DNA from: Paenibacillus thermotolerans
Lineage (GTDB): Bacteria; Bacillota; Bacilli; Paenibacillales; YIM-B00363
Reading direction: 5' to 3'
Assembly: GCF_028745515.1 (NCBI RefSeq)
Contig: NZ_JAQZSG010000010.1
Location: 1 to 64,000, forward strand
Length of the DNA: 64,000 bases
The notes below the pieces were generated by a model. That model did not search any database and was not told the DNA's origin. It saw nothing but the letters and a program-made list of their open reading frames with translations. Numbering within the stretch: position 1 is the stretch's first letter; the number at the start of each line of letters is the position of its first letter. Shown here piece after piece: positions 16,898-25,900 of the stretch. Position numbers and translations under genes: made by a program.

Positions 16898-18259
16898 TTG
16901 AATACGGTGGCGTTTCATACCCTAGGCTGTAAAGTGAATTTTTATGATACCGAAGCGATTTGGCAGCTGTTCAAGAACGACGGCTGGGAGCAGGTCGATT
17001 TCGAGTCGACGGCGGACGTTTATATTATAAATACTTGCACGGTAACGAACACCGGGGACAAGAAGAGCCGGCAAATTATCCGCCGCGCGGTCAGAAAAAA
17101 TCCGGACGCGGTCATTGCCGTAACGGGCTGCTACGCGCAGACGTCGCCCGCCGAAATTATGGCGATTCCGGGCGTCGACTTGGTCATCGGCACGCAAGGC
17201 CGGGATCAAATTTTAGAGCTGGTCAAGCAGGTACAGGCGGATCGGCAGCCGATCAACGCGGTTCGAAACATTATGAAGACGCGTCAATTCGAAGAGCTTG
17301 ACGTGCCGAGCTTCAGCGATCACACGCGCGCATTTCTCAAAATTCAAGAAGGCTGCAACAACTTCTGCACCTTCTGCATTATCCCGTGGTCTCGAGGCCT
17401 GCTGCGCTCGCGTGCGCCGGAGAACGTGCTGAAGCAGGCACAAATGCTGGTGGAGGCGGGATACAAGGAAATCGTGCTTGCAGGCATCCATACGGCCGGC
17501 TACGGCGAGGATCTTGAGGGCTACAATTTCGCGGCGCTGCTTCGCGATTTGACGAAGGTGGAGGGCCTGAAGCGCATCCGTATTTCTTCGATCGAAGCGA
17601 GCCAAATTACCGATGAGGTCATCGATGTGATGATGAGCTCCGAAAAGCTGTGCCGCCATCTTCACGTTCCGCTCCAAGCGGGAGAAGACGGCGTCTTGAA
17701 ACGGATGCGCAGAAAGTATACGACCGCGGAGTACGCCGAGCGTATAGCGCGCATCCGCGAGCGTTGGCCGGAGGTTGCGATAACGACGGACGTCATCGTC
17801 GGGTTCCCGGGCGAATCGGAGGAGCAGTTCGAAGAGGGCTATCGTTTCATGAAGGAAATCGGCTTCTCCGAAATGCACGTATTCCCTTATTCCAAACGGA
17901 CCGGCACGCCGGCGGCGCGGATGGACGATCAAGTGGACGAAGAAGTGAAGAACGAACGCGTCCATAAGCTGATCGATTTGTCCGAGGACATGCAGCTGAA
18001 GTATGCGCAGCGTTTTGTCGGCCAAGTGCTTGAAGTGATTCCGGAGCGCGAAGCGAAGGGCTTCGAGGGTCAAGGGCTGCTTTCCGGCTATACGGACAAC
18101 TACTTGCAGGTTGTGTTCCCTGGCAGCGAGGAGCTGTTAGGCCAAATCGTGCGCGTCCGGATTACGGAGGCCGGTGTCAACGAAAGCAAGGCGGAGTTTG
18201 TCGAAGCGGTCGAAAGTACCGTCCCGGCGCGTCCGCTTACGAAGGCGGCATCGATGTAA
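16898..18259 (+). CDS. mtaB: tRNA ct6A/t6A37 methylthiotransferase MtaB
   Basis: A radical SAM methylthiotransferase that converts t6A37 to ms2t6A37 in tRNAs that decode ANN codons. 453 residues. The UPF0004 domain supplies cluster cysteines Cys11, Cys47 and Cys78; the radical SAM motif is CNNFCTFC (Cys153, Cys157, Cys160); a C-terminal TRAM domain follows. The start is TTG at 16898, eight bases after AAAGGAGGTC, and the protein begins NTVAFHTLGCKVN as in the family. Corresponds to B. subtilis YqeV. A terminator follows directly. Confidence 0.95.
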   Translation: MNTVAFHTLGCKVNFYDTEAIWQLFKNDGWEQVDFESTADVYIINTCTVTNTGDKKSRQIIRRAVRKNPDAVIAVTGCYAQTSPAEIMAIPGVDLVIGTQGRDQILELVKQVQADRQPINAVRNIMKTRQFEELDVPSFSDHTRAFLKIQEGCNNFCTFCIIPWSRGLLRSRAPENVLKQAQMLVEAGYKEIVLAGIHTAGYGEDLEGYNFAALLRDLTKVEGLKRIRISSIEASQITDEVIDVMMSSEKLCRHLHVPLQAGEDGVLKRMRRKYTTAEYAERIARIRERWPEVAITTDVIVGFPGESEEQFEEGYRFMKEIGFSEMHVFPYSKRTGTPAARMDDQVDEEVKNERVHKLIDLSEDMQLKYAQRFVGQVLEVIPEREAKGFEGQGLLSGYTDNYLQVVFPGSEELLGQIVRVRITEAGVNESKAEFVEAVESTVPARPLTKAASM

Positions 18260-18268
18260 TCAGGAAGG

Positions 18269-18325
18269 AGGAGAAGGTCTGACGAAGTGAGCCGAGGCTT
18301 GCCGTGCGATTCTTCTCCTTTTTTT
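18269..18325 (+). terminator. Terminator after mtaB
   Basis: AGGAGAAG (18269-18276) pairs with CTTCTCCT (18312-18319), followed by TTTTTTT. The ~35-base loop holds a possible smaller GC stem. Confidence 0.75.
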
Positions 18326-18370
18326 AAACGAAAAGAAGGTTCTTCGGATTTTGTGAAAGGGGTGAACGGT

Positions 18371-18808
18371 TTGAAGGAAATATCGGCGGGCGGAGTAGTG
18401 TACCGGCGTCTGGACGGCCGGCTTCAAGTGCAGCTCATTCAAGACCGTTACGGCAAGGTTTCGCTTCCCAAGGGAAAGATGGAAGCCGGCGAGACGGTCG
18501 AGCAAACGGCGCTGCGCGAAATTTGGGAGGAAACGGGCATTACCGGAAAAATTAAAGCTCCGATCAAGGTCATTCGGTATACGTACAACCATCATGACAA
18601 AGGAACCGTACATAAAGAAGTGCATTATTTTCTTGTAGAAGCCGTTGAAGGCAATTTGAAAGCGCAAATCGAGGAAATTCGAGGGGTCGATTGGTTTTCG
18701 CCGGAGGACGCATGGAACATGCAGAAGGCGTCCGGTTACAATAACAATCATGAGGTGCTTGCGAAGGCGCTGGAGCTGTTAGGAATTCGAACGGAGGGTG
18801 AAGCATGA
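18371..18808 (+). CDS. NUDIX hydrolase
   Basis: A Mg-dependent nucleoside-diphosphate-X hydrolase of about 145 residues. The Nudix box is complete: Gly, five residues, Glu, seven residues, then REIWEETGI (start GKMEAGE). The fold and the opening KEISAGGVVYRR resemble diadenosine polyphosphate (Ap4A-type) hydrolases, but the substrate cannot be read from sequence. I chose TTG at 18371 with AGGGGTGAACGG before it; the longer GTG start at 18287 would begin inside the upstream terminator. The stop codon overlaps the ATG of deoC (ATGA), so the two are translationally coupled. Confidence 0.85.
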   Translation: MKEISAGGVVYRRLDGRLQVQLIQDRYGKVSLPKGKMEAGETVEQTALREIWEETGITGKIKAPIKVIRYTYNHHDKGTVHKEVHYFLVEAVEGNLKAQIEEIRGVDWFSPEDAWNMQKASGYNNNHEVLAKALELLGIRTEGEA

Positions 18809-19488
18809 GCTTCGAGGTCAAAAACATTGAAAAATATATCGATCATACGTATTTAAAACCCGATGCCACCACGCAGCAAATCGACAAGCTGTGCGCGGAA
18901 GCGAAGGAGCACGGATTTTACAGCGTGTGTGTGAACGGCTTCTGGGTACCGCATTGCGTGGAGCAGCTGGCAGGTTCGGAAACGAAAATCGCGGCGGTCG
19001 TCGGGTTTCCGCTGGGGGCGATGGCGGCTAAGGCGAAGGCGTACGAAGCGGAGCTGGCGGCGAAGCAGGGCGCTTCGGAAATCGATATGGTGCTGCCGAT
19101 CGGACTGCTGTTGGAAGGCCGCCTTGAAGACGTGAAGGCGGACATTCGCGATGTAGTCGAGGCCGTGCGCGGGCAGGCGATCGTGAAGGTCATTTTCGAA
19201 ACCGGATTTTTGAACGACGACCAAAAGCGCACCGCCTGTAAGCTGTCGGAGGAAGCGGGCGCGCATTTCGTGAAGACGTCCACCGGCTTCGGCCCGGGCG
19301 GCGCGACGATTGAAGACATCGAGCTGATGCGCGCGAGCGTCTCGGCCCACATCGGCGTGAAAGCGTCCGGAGGCGTCCGGGATTACGAGACGGCCGTCAA
19401 GATGATCGCGGCGGGCGCGAACCGTCTCGGCACAAGCTCGGGAATCGCGATTATAACCGGAGGCGCGTCCGCGGCGGGGTCTTATTAA
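18805..19488 (+). CDS. deoC: Deoxyribose-phosphate aldolase
   Basis: DeoC cleaves 2-deoxyribose-5-phosphate to glyceraldehyde-3-phosphate and acetaldehyde in deoxynucleoside catabolism. 227 residues, typical length. The N-terminal IDHTYLKPDAT block, the GFPLGA block, EIDMVLPIG and the Schiff-base lysine in HFVKTSTGFG (Lys157) are present, followed by VKASGGVRD. ATG overlaps the NUDIX stop. The last 38 bases overlap the end of the convergent yqeW gene. The partner genes deoA/pdp and cdd are not adjacent, although cdd lies further along at 46205. Confidence 0.97.
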   Translation: MSFEVKNIEKYIDHTYLKPDATTQQIDKLCAEAKEHGFYSVCVNGFWVPHCVEQLAGSETKIAAVVGFPLGAMAAKAKAYEAELAAKQGASEIDMVLPIGLLLEGRLEDVKADIRDVVEAVRGQAIVKVIFETGFLNDDQKRTACKLSEEAGAHFVKTSTGFGPGGATIEDIELMRASVSAHIGVKASGGVRDYETAVKMIAAGANRLGTSSGIAIITGGASAAGSY

Positions 19489-20536
19489 ACCGCAAATAGC
19501 AAAAAGGCAGCGCGAGCACCGAGCATATGACGTTAAACATCGTTTGCGCTTGGGCAAGGTGCTCGTAGGGATCAGCGGAGCCGAGCGCCGATAAGGACGT
19601 CAGCTGCGCGATGAACGGAAAAAACAGCATGCTCCCGCCTAAGTTCAGCAATATATGGGAGTAAGCGACATACCGTCCGGCTTTGCTTCCGCCGATGCAG
19701 GCGAGAACGGCGGTCGAGCACGTGCCGATATTCGCTCCGAGCACGATGGCGATGCCGAGCTCGACGGGGATCGCTTGAACGGACGCAAGACCCATCGCAA
19801 TCGTAATCGTTGCGGTGCTCGTTTGGATGACGGCCGTGATCAAGGCGCCGGCGATCACACCCCATACGAGGCTGAGCTGCGACTGCTCGACAAACCATAC
19901 GAATAACCCCCGCTCTTGCAGCGAAGGGACGATGGAATCCATCCACTCCATTCCGATGAGGATGCATGCGAAGCCGCTGATCGAGAGGGACAGGCAGCGG
20001 ATGGAGGGCATCGCCTTATTGATGCGAATGAAAATGCGCTCCTTATGCGGCTGTTCGCCGCTTAGGGAACGCATTTCTCCTTTTTCCGCGGCGGTTTGCA
20101 GCATGGGAGATAAAGCGACGGCGATCAGCCAGCTAGCTCCCGCCCCGAGCAGCAGCGGCAGGGCGCTGCCCGACAAGTCGAGGCCGAGCATGTCGGCGGT
20201 AATACAGGCGCCGATGTTGGCGCCCAGCACGATGCCGAGCGTCCGGCGAAACGACAGCACCCCCGCATTGACCAGTCCGATGGTGATGACGGTTACCGCG
20301 CTGCTGGACTGCAGCAGAACGGTCGCAACCGTACCGGTGAGGAGTCCGCGGAACGGAGTCACGGTAAAGCGCCGCATAAAGCGCGTCAGGAACGGGCCGG
20401 CCCATTCGTTCAGGCCGACCTCCATCGCCTTGAGCCCGAACAGGAAGACGGCGATGCCGATGCCGAGCGGAACGGCGATGTCGCGAACGTATGCGGGCAT
20501 TGCCGGCAAGGCGGGCAGTACGTCCGCTATAGGCAT
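19451..20536 (-). CDS. yqeW: Na/Pi cotransporter family protein, YqeW type
   Basis: An integral membrane protein of 361 residues in the Na/Pi-symporter (PF02690) family. It has two inverted halves, each with the QSSSA/QTSTA-type signature (VLLQSSSAVTVI and AVIQTSTATITIA) and a GANIG motif (VLGANIGAC, VLGANIGTC). The C-terminal PhoU domain of long family members is missing. B. subtilis YqeW follows mtaB in the same neighbourhood; here it is on the opposite strand. The ATG (20534-20536) follows GGAGGAGGGAGC. It converges on and overlaps deoC by 38 bases. Likely role: sodium-coupled phosphate transport, not proven for this subfamily. Confidence 0.88.
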   Translation of the reverse strand: MPIADVLPALPAMPAYVRDIAVPLGIGIAVFLFGLKAMEVGLNEWAGPFLTRFMRRFTVTPFRGLLTGTVATVLLQSSSAVTVITIGLVNAGVLSFRRTLGIVLGANIGACITADMLGLDLSGSALPLLLGAGASWLIAVALSPMLQTAAEKGEMRSLSGEQPHKERIFIRINKAMPSIRCLSLSISGFACILIGMEWMDSIVPSLQERGLFVWFVEQSQLSLVWGVIAGALITAVIQTSTATITIAMGLASVQAIPVELGIAIVLGANIGTCSTAVLACIGGSKAGRYVAYSHILLNLGGSMLFFPFIAQLTSLSALGSADPYEHLAQAQTMFNVICSVLALPFCYLRFNKTPPRTRLRL

Positions 20537-20601
20537 AAGCTCCCTCCTCCGGTGAAAATCGGTACATATATATATGAGCGGAAACGGACGGGCATGACAG
20601 G

Positions 20602-20630
20602 CCTCGGCACATTTACAGGCAATGCCGAGG
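20602..20630. other. Perfect hairpin in the yqeW/rlmI-like divergent region
   Basis: CCTCGGCA (20602-20609) pairs with TGCCGAGG (20623-20630) around a 13-base loop. It lies 30 bases before the GTG of the methyltransferase gene, just upstream of its ribosome binding site. There is no T-run, so a leader structure or protein site is more likely than a terminator. Confidence 0.5.
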
Positions 20631-20660
20631 TACATAAAGGAATTTTTTGGAGGAATACAT

Positions 20661-22034
20661 GTGGCTGTGTTGGTGTTGAACAAAACCCGCAAAAAGAGGC
20701 TCGAAGCGGGGCACCCGTGGATTTACAAAAGCGAAGCGGAAAAAATCGATGGAGATTTCGAGCCGGGGGATGTGCTTAAGGTAACGGACAGCCGGGGGAA
20801 GTTTCTTGCATCGGCGTATGTGAACCCGCGCTCACAAATGATCGGCAGGGTTATTTCATATGAGGATGTAGAGGCGATGGATCGGGCGTTCTTTGCGGAG
20901 CGGTTTCGCCGCTGCCGGGATTACCGAGAGCGGTTTGTGAACGAGCCTTCCTACTGCAGGCTGGTTTACGGGGAAGCGGACTTCCTGCCCGGCTTGACCG
21001 TGGACCGGTTCGGCGACGTGCTCGTGCTGCAAATTGTGACGCTCGGCATGGACCGGGTGCGGGAGCACATTGTAGCCGCGCTTGTAGAGGTGTTTGAGCC
21101 GGCGGGCATCTATGAACGCAGCGACGTCGGCATCCGCGAAGCGGAAGGGCTCGAGCAGCGGACGGGCGTGCTGTACGGGGAATGTCCCGAGGTGCTTATC
21201 ATTCGGGAGAACGGCTTGGAGCTGGAGGTCGACATCGTCCGCGGCCAGAAAACCGGCTATTTCTTCGATCAGCGGGAAAACCGCGCGAGCATCGAGCCGC
21301 TGATGACCGGATGGGGCCGAAGAAGCGGCATCGAGGTGCGGGAAACCGAAGGCGAGGATGGAGTTCGCCGCCGCGTTCCGGTGAACGCGAAGGGCAAGGA
21401 GGTTACGTTCCCTTATTGGGACGGGGCGACGGTGCTGGAATGCTTCTCGCATACCGGCAGCTTTACGCTGCATGCCTGCAAGTACGGCGCGAAGAAAGTG
21501 ACGTGCCTCGATATTTCCGAGCATGCGATCGAAACCGCGCGCCGCAACGTCGCGCGCAACGGGTTCGAGGACCGCGTCGAATTTATTGTGGCGAACGCGT
21601 TCGATTACTTGCGGGAGCAAGCCCGCGGCTTGGAGGAGCGCGCCGTCCGCGCGAACGCGGGAGAGGGAGGCGCCAAGGTCGATACGTCCAAGCCGCTGGG
21701 CGAAGCGGGACGGACGTGGGACGTCGTCATTCTCGATCCGCCGGCGTTCGCGAAGACGAAGGGCGCGGTAAAGAACGCTTTACGAGGCTATAAGGATATT
21801 AATTTGCACGGGTTGAAGCTGGTGAACGACGGCGGCTTTCTGGTAACGGCCAGCTGCTCGTATCATGTGCGGCCGGACATGTTTCTCGAGACGATCCAAG
21901 AGGCCGCGACGGACGCGGGCAAGCTGCTGCGGCTCGTCGAGTACCGCGGGGCGGGAAAGGATCATCCGCAGCTGCTGGGCGTCGACGAGGGCGATTATTT
22001 GAAGTTCGCCATATTTGAGGTGCGCAGCCGGTAG
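20661..22034 (+). CDS. Class I SAM-dependent rRNA methyltransferase, RlmI/YwbD-like
   Basis: A 457-residue methyltransferase related to RlmI (23S rRNA m5C1962). The N-terminal PUA domain starts VLNKTRKKRLEAGHPWIYKSE; then come DFLPGLTVDRFGDVLVLQ and GYFFDQRENR, the SAM motif VLECFSHTGSFTLHA and the catalytic-region motif DVVILDPPAFAKTKG. Usual relatives are about 395 residues; this one has two likely insertions, a charged segment before PYWDGATVLECF and another around RANAGEGGAKVDTSKPLGEA. GTG at 20661 follows TTGGAGGAATACAT; the ATG at 20622 lies in the intergenic hairpin. YwbD is the B. subtilis relative. Confidence 0.85.
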   Translation: MAVLVLNKTRKKRLEAGHPWIYKSEAEKIDGDFEPGDVLKVTDSRGKFLASAYVNPRSQMIGRVISYEDVEAMDRAFFAERFRRCRDYRERFVNEPSYCRLVYGEADFLPGLTVDRFGDVLVLQIVTLGMDRVREHIVAALVEVFEPAGIYERSDVGIREAEGLEQRTGVLYGECPEVLIIRENGLELEVDIVRGQKTGYFFDQRENRASIEPLMTGWGRRSGIEVRETEGEDGVRRRVPVNAKGKEVTFPYWDGATVLECFSHTGSFTLHACKYGAKKVTCLDISEHAIETARRNVARNGFEDRVEFIVANAFDYLREQARGLEERAVRANAGEGGAKVDTSKPLGEAGRTWDVVILDPPAFAKTKGAVKNALRGYKDINLHGLKLVNDGGFLVTASCSYHVRPDMFLETIQEAATDAGKLLRLVEYRGAGKDHPQLLGVDEGDYLKFAIFEVRSR

Positions 22035-22100
22035 GTCGGGGTCAGGTTCGGGGTGCGGCGGTTGGTTTCGCTGCACCTCGATCATTGCGCCCTCCGTCCA
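22035..22100. other. Short spacer before repeat array
   Basis: Intergenic DNA with no recognised feature; it contains a GGTCGGGGTCAGGTTCGGGG G-rich stretch at 22033-22052. Confidence 0.4.
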
Positions 22101-22350
22101 GAAATAAGTGCCTTTGAATCCGCCCGCTATACCCCGATTAACCGCCTCGAGCCCGGTAGATAAGTACCTTGCGATCCATTTGAGCGGTGCTTTCGAATAA
22201 ATTTCTCCGATCCCCGAAATATTTACCTTTGAATCCGCCCGTTATGCCCCGATCAACCGCCTCGAGCCCGGTAGATAAGTACCTTGCGATCCATTCGAGC
22301 GGTGCTTTTCGAATAAAAGGTTCTCCGATCCCCGAAATAAGTGTCTCTGA
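22101..22350. repeat. Intergenic direct-repeat array (115/118-bp units with ~58-bp half-units)
   Basis: Two adjacent copies, 22101-22215 and 22216-22333, are close to 90 percent identical by eye; a third start (GAAATAAGTGTCTCTGAG) lies at 22334. Landmarks repeated in each copy are TTTGAATCCGCCCG, ACCGCCTCGAGCCCGGTAG, ATAAGTACCTTGCGATCC and TCTCCGATCCCCGAAAT. Within a unit the two halves also resemble each other: ATAAGTGCCTTTGAATCC versus ATAAGTACCTTGCGATCC, spaced 56-62 bases. The motif ACCGCCTCGA also occurs in the dispersed repeat at 37137-37146. Function unknown. Confidence 0.85.
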
Positions 22351-22764
22351 GTTTCGCTATAACCCGAGAATGCTGAGGTATTGTCGAGTTCGTGACAAGG
22401 ATATCACCGAGCTTTGCCGAGCCGTTCCGATTATGGTTTTTTTCCTTTGGTGGAAGTCGTTTTGGCAATGTCGTGTTCAAAACCTGTCGTCGCCGCTGCC
22501 GATTATAAACACACTTTTTCCATGATTGCTCAAACCGGCGTAATTTCGGCGAAATTATGGAAAACGGACAACATGCTGTAAACACTCTTTTGCCAAAACG
22601 GTTCTCGGAGGGAGAACAGGCACCCTACATGGAGTTCGGAGCAGCCGCCTCTTATCTAGCAACCTAAGTCTCATAATCCGTTAAAGGAAGCAAGACTAAC
22701 TTCGCACGACTTCCCGGCAATGGTTGGAACCTCCTCTCCCAGCCTTCATTGCGAACAAGCGTTC
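22351..22764. other. Long non-coding gap before addB
   Basis: About 410 bases with no supported gene. Short ORFs on both strands lack ribosome binding sites and family motifs and overlap the repeat array. I see no terminator of the preceding gene and no RNA gene that I can name. Confidence 0.5.
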
Positions 22765-22793
22765 TTTCCAAATATGGGGCAAGAAGGTATAAT
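22765..22793 (+). promoter_or_regulatory. Candidate sigma-A promoter for addBA-sbcDC
   Basis: TTTCCA (22765-22770), 17-base spacer, TATAAT (22788-22793), about 130 bases before addB. The -10 is perfect, the -35 matches four of six. Confidence 0.55.
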
Positions 22794-22925
22794 GAAGACA
22801 ACGGCCGCTGCCGGAAAAAACTGAACGTTGCGACGGGACGACAGCGGTGATAAGTTGGAAAAAACGATGCAGTAAGATCGATGAGCGGAAAAAGCGAACA
22901 TTTTTGATATAAAGAGGGGTTGCAA

Positions 22926-25900
22926 GTGGCGATTCGATGGATGATAGGGGAAGCGGGCACAGGGAAAAGCCGCCGCTGCTTCGAGGAGATCGGGGCCGAG
23001 CTGAAGGCGTCCCCGGACGGGCCTCCGCTCGTATTGCTTGTGCCGGAGCAGATGACGCAAGCCGCCGACCGGATGTTCGCCTCCGAGGTAGGGGGAACGG
23101 TGCGGGCGCAAAGCTTCAGCTTCCGGCGGCTGGCCTTTCGCGTCATGCAGGAAGTCGGTGGCGCGGCACGCATACATATTGACGATACGGGCAAGAAGAT
23201 GCTTCTGTACAAAATCGCGCGCAAGCGCCAAGGCGAGCTTCGCGCGTTCCGCCGAATCAACGGAGGGCAAGGCTGGATCGACGCGGCGGCGGAATGGTTC
23301 GCGGAGTGCAAGCGGTACCGGGTCGACGCGAAGGCGCTGGCCGAAATGGCGAACGGAGAGAACGGGCGAATTTCCGGCATGTTGAAGGACAAGCTGTCCG
23401 ACCTTTCTCTGTTATTCTCGGACATGGAGACGGAGCTGGCCGGAAAATACATAGATTCCGAGGATTACTTGTCTTTGCTGGCCGAAAGCATTCCGCATTC
23501 GGCTTATATTCGCGGCGCTCGCATTTGGGTGGACGGCTTTCACGGCTTTACGCCTTCCGAGCTGAACGTGCTCCGCCAATTGTTCCGCTGCGCGGCCGGC
23601 GTCACCGTTACGCTGTGCGCCGACCGCGATTTTGAGCTGCCGGAGCAGCCGGACGAGCTTCATTTGTTCCACCCGACAGCCACCACGCTCTTGCAGCTGA
23701 AGCAGCTTGCGGAGGAAGAAGGGGTCAAGAAGCAAGAGACGATCGTCCTCTCCGGCGAAAGCGGCATGCACCGGCATGCGGGCAATCCGTCGCTTCTCGA
23801 ATTGACAACCGCGTACGTGGCCAGACAGACGGGGACGAAATACGTTGCGAACGAATCGGCTATGGATCCGAATCGCGACGCCTCCGCCGTCACGATTTGC
23901 GAAGCGGCGAATCCGCGTGCGGAAGCTGAGGCGGCCGCCCGGGAGATGGTCAGGCTTGCCGCCGAGCACGGGTATAGATGGCGGGAGATGGCGGTGTTCG
24001 TTCGCAACTGGGAAGGCTATGCCGACGTGCTGGCGTCGGTGTTCGACGAATACGAAATACCTTACTTTCTGGACCAGAAGCGCACAGTTCTTCATCATCC
24101 GCTCACCGAGCTCGTTCGATCCGCCCTTGAGGTGGTGCAGAGCCGGTGGAGCTATGATGCGGTTTTCAGATGCGTGAAGACGGATTTGCTGCTGCCGAAG
24201 GGCTCGTTCGGCACGTTCGAGGCGGCCCGTTATGCGATGGACAAGCTGGAAAATTACGTGCTCGAATACGGCATCCACGGCTCGCGCTGGGCGGATTCTT
24301 CCCGCTGGAAGGTGCTGCACAGAGTGTCGCTGGAGGACGAGGAGGGCGAACTGCCGGAAGAGGAGCAGGACCGCCTTCGCCTCTTGGCAGAGGAGGAGCG
24401 CATCCACCGCAGCCGGACGCTGGTCGCCGCGCCGCTCAAACGGCTTGAAGAGCGATTATCCAAAGCGGCTTCCGTCAAGGATCAGGCGGAGGCGCTTTAT
24501 TTGCTGCTTGAGGAGACGGGAGCCGCGGACAAGCTCCAGGCATGGCGGGAGGAAGCGGAGCGAAACGGGCTGCCGGAGCAGGCGAGGGAACATGACCAAA
24601 TATGGGACCGGCTGGTGGATACGCTCGATCAGCTGGTGGAGCTCGTCGGGGACGAGCCTGCGGATTTGGAGCTGTTTATCGGCATGATCGGCGCCGGACT
24701 CGAAAGCATCCGTATGGGGCTTGTACCGCCGGCGCTGGACGGCGTGCTCGTCGGCAACGTGGACCGGACGAGGACGTTCGGCGTGAAGCGGCTGTTTTTG
24801 CTCGGCGTGAACGACGGCGTCATGCCGATGCGCCCGAAGGAAAGCAGCGTCGTCACCGAAGCGGAGCGCGAAACGCTGCTGGATCAAGGCCTTCGGATTG
24901 CGCCGGATGCGCGGAGGCGCCTGCTGGACGAGCGGTTTTTGTTTTATTGCGCGATCGCCCTGCCCTCCGACGGACTGTGGGCGAGCTACTCCCTGTCAGA
25001 CCCTGAGGGGAAATCGCTGCTGCCGTCGGAATATATCAAGCTCCTTAAGAAGCTTTCGCCGTATATTGCGTTTCGTTTTGCTGCGGGAGAGCCTCCTTCG
25101 GGCCTGTCCGACGAGGAGGCGGCGTTGCTGCTTACGGGTCCGCGCCGCGCGGTTTCCGATCTGCTGCCGCAGCTGCGCAGGTGGAGGCGGGGAGAGTCGA
25201 TCTCCGGCGTCTGGTGGGCGGTGTACAACTGGCTGACCGAGCACCGCGTGTGGCAAGAACGGCTGCGGAGCTTGACGCCGTCGTTGTTTTACACGAACCG
25301 GGGCGAACGTTTGTCGGAAGAAACGGCGCGGGAGCTGTACGGCGCCACGCTGCGTTCCAGCGTTTCGCGGCTCGAGCGGTTTGCGGCGTGCCCGTTCTCC
25401 CACTTCGCAACGTACGGACTGCGCCTGAAGGAACGTCGTATGTACAGACTGGAAGCCCCCGACATCGGTCAGCTGTATCACGCTTCGCTCAGCCTTTTGG
25501 CAAAGAAGCTGCAGGAGGAAGGGATGACGTGGTCGGATTTGTCGCCGGAGGAATGCATCGAGCGCGCGGGCGCGATCGTGGATGCCTTGGCGCCGAGACT
25601 GACGGGGGAAATATTGCTCAGCTCGAACCGGCACCGGTACATTACGGGAAAGCTGAAGAGCATCGTCGGAAAAACGGCGGCCGCGCTCAGGGAGCAAGAC
25701 CGTCGGAGCGGCTTCAGGCAAAAGGCTTCGGAGCTCTCGTTCGGACCGGACGGCGCCATTCCCCCTATTGTGTTTGCGCTTCCGAACGGCGTAACGATGG
25801 AGCTGTCCGGACGCATCGACCGCATCGACGCCGCGGAGGGCGAACAAGGGCTGCTCGTCCGCATTATCGACTATAAATCCCGAAGCCTTCGGTTGAAGCT

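Noticed and set aside
22187-22585. Short open frames of 110-112 codons in the gap before addB
   Set aside because: They overlap the nested repeats, have no ribosome binding site and show no recognisable motif.
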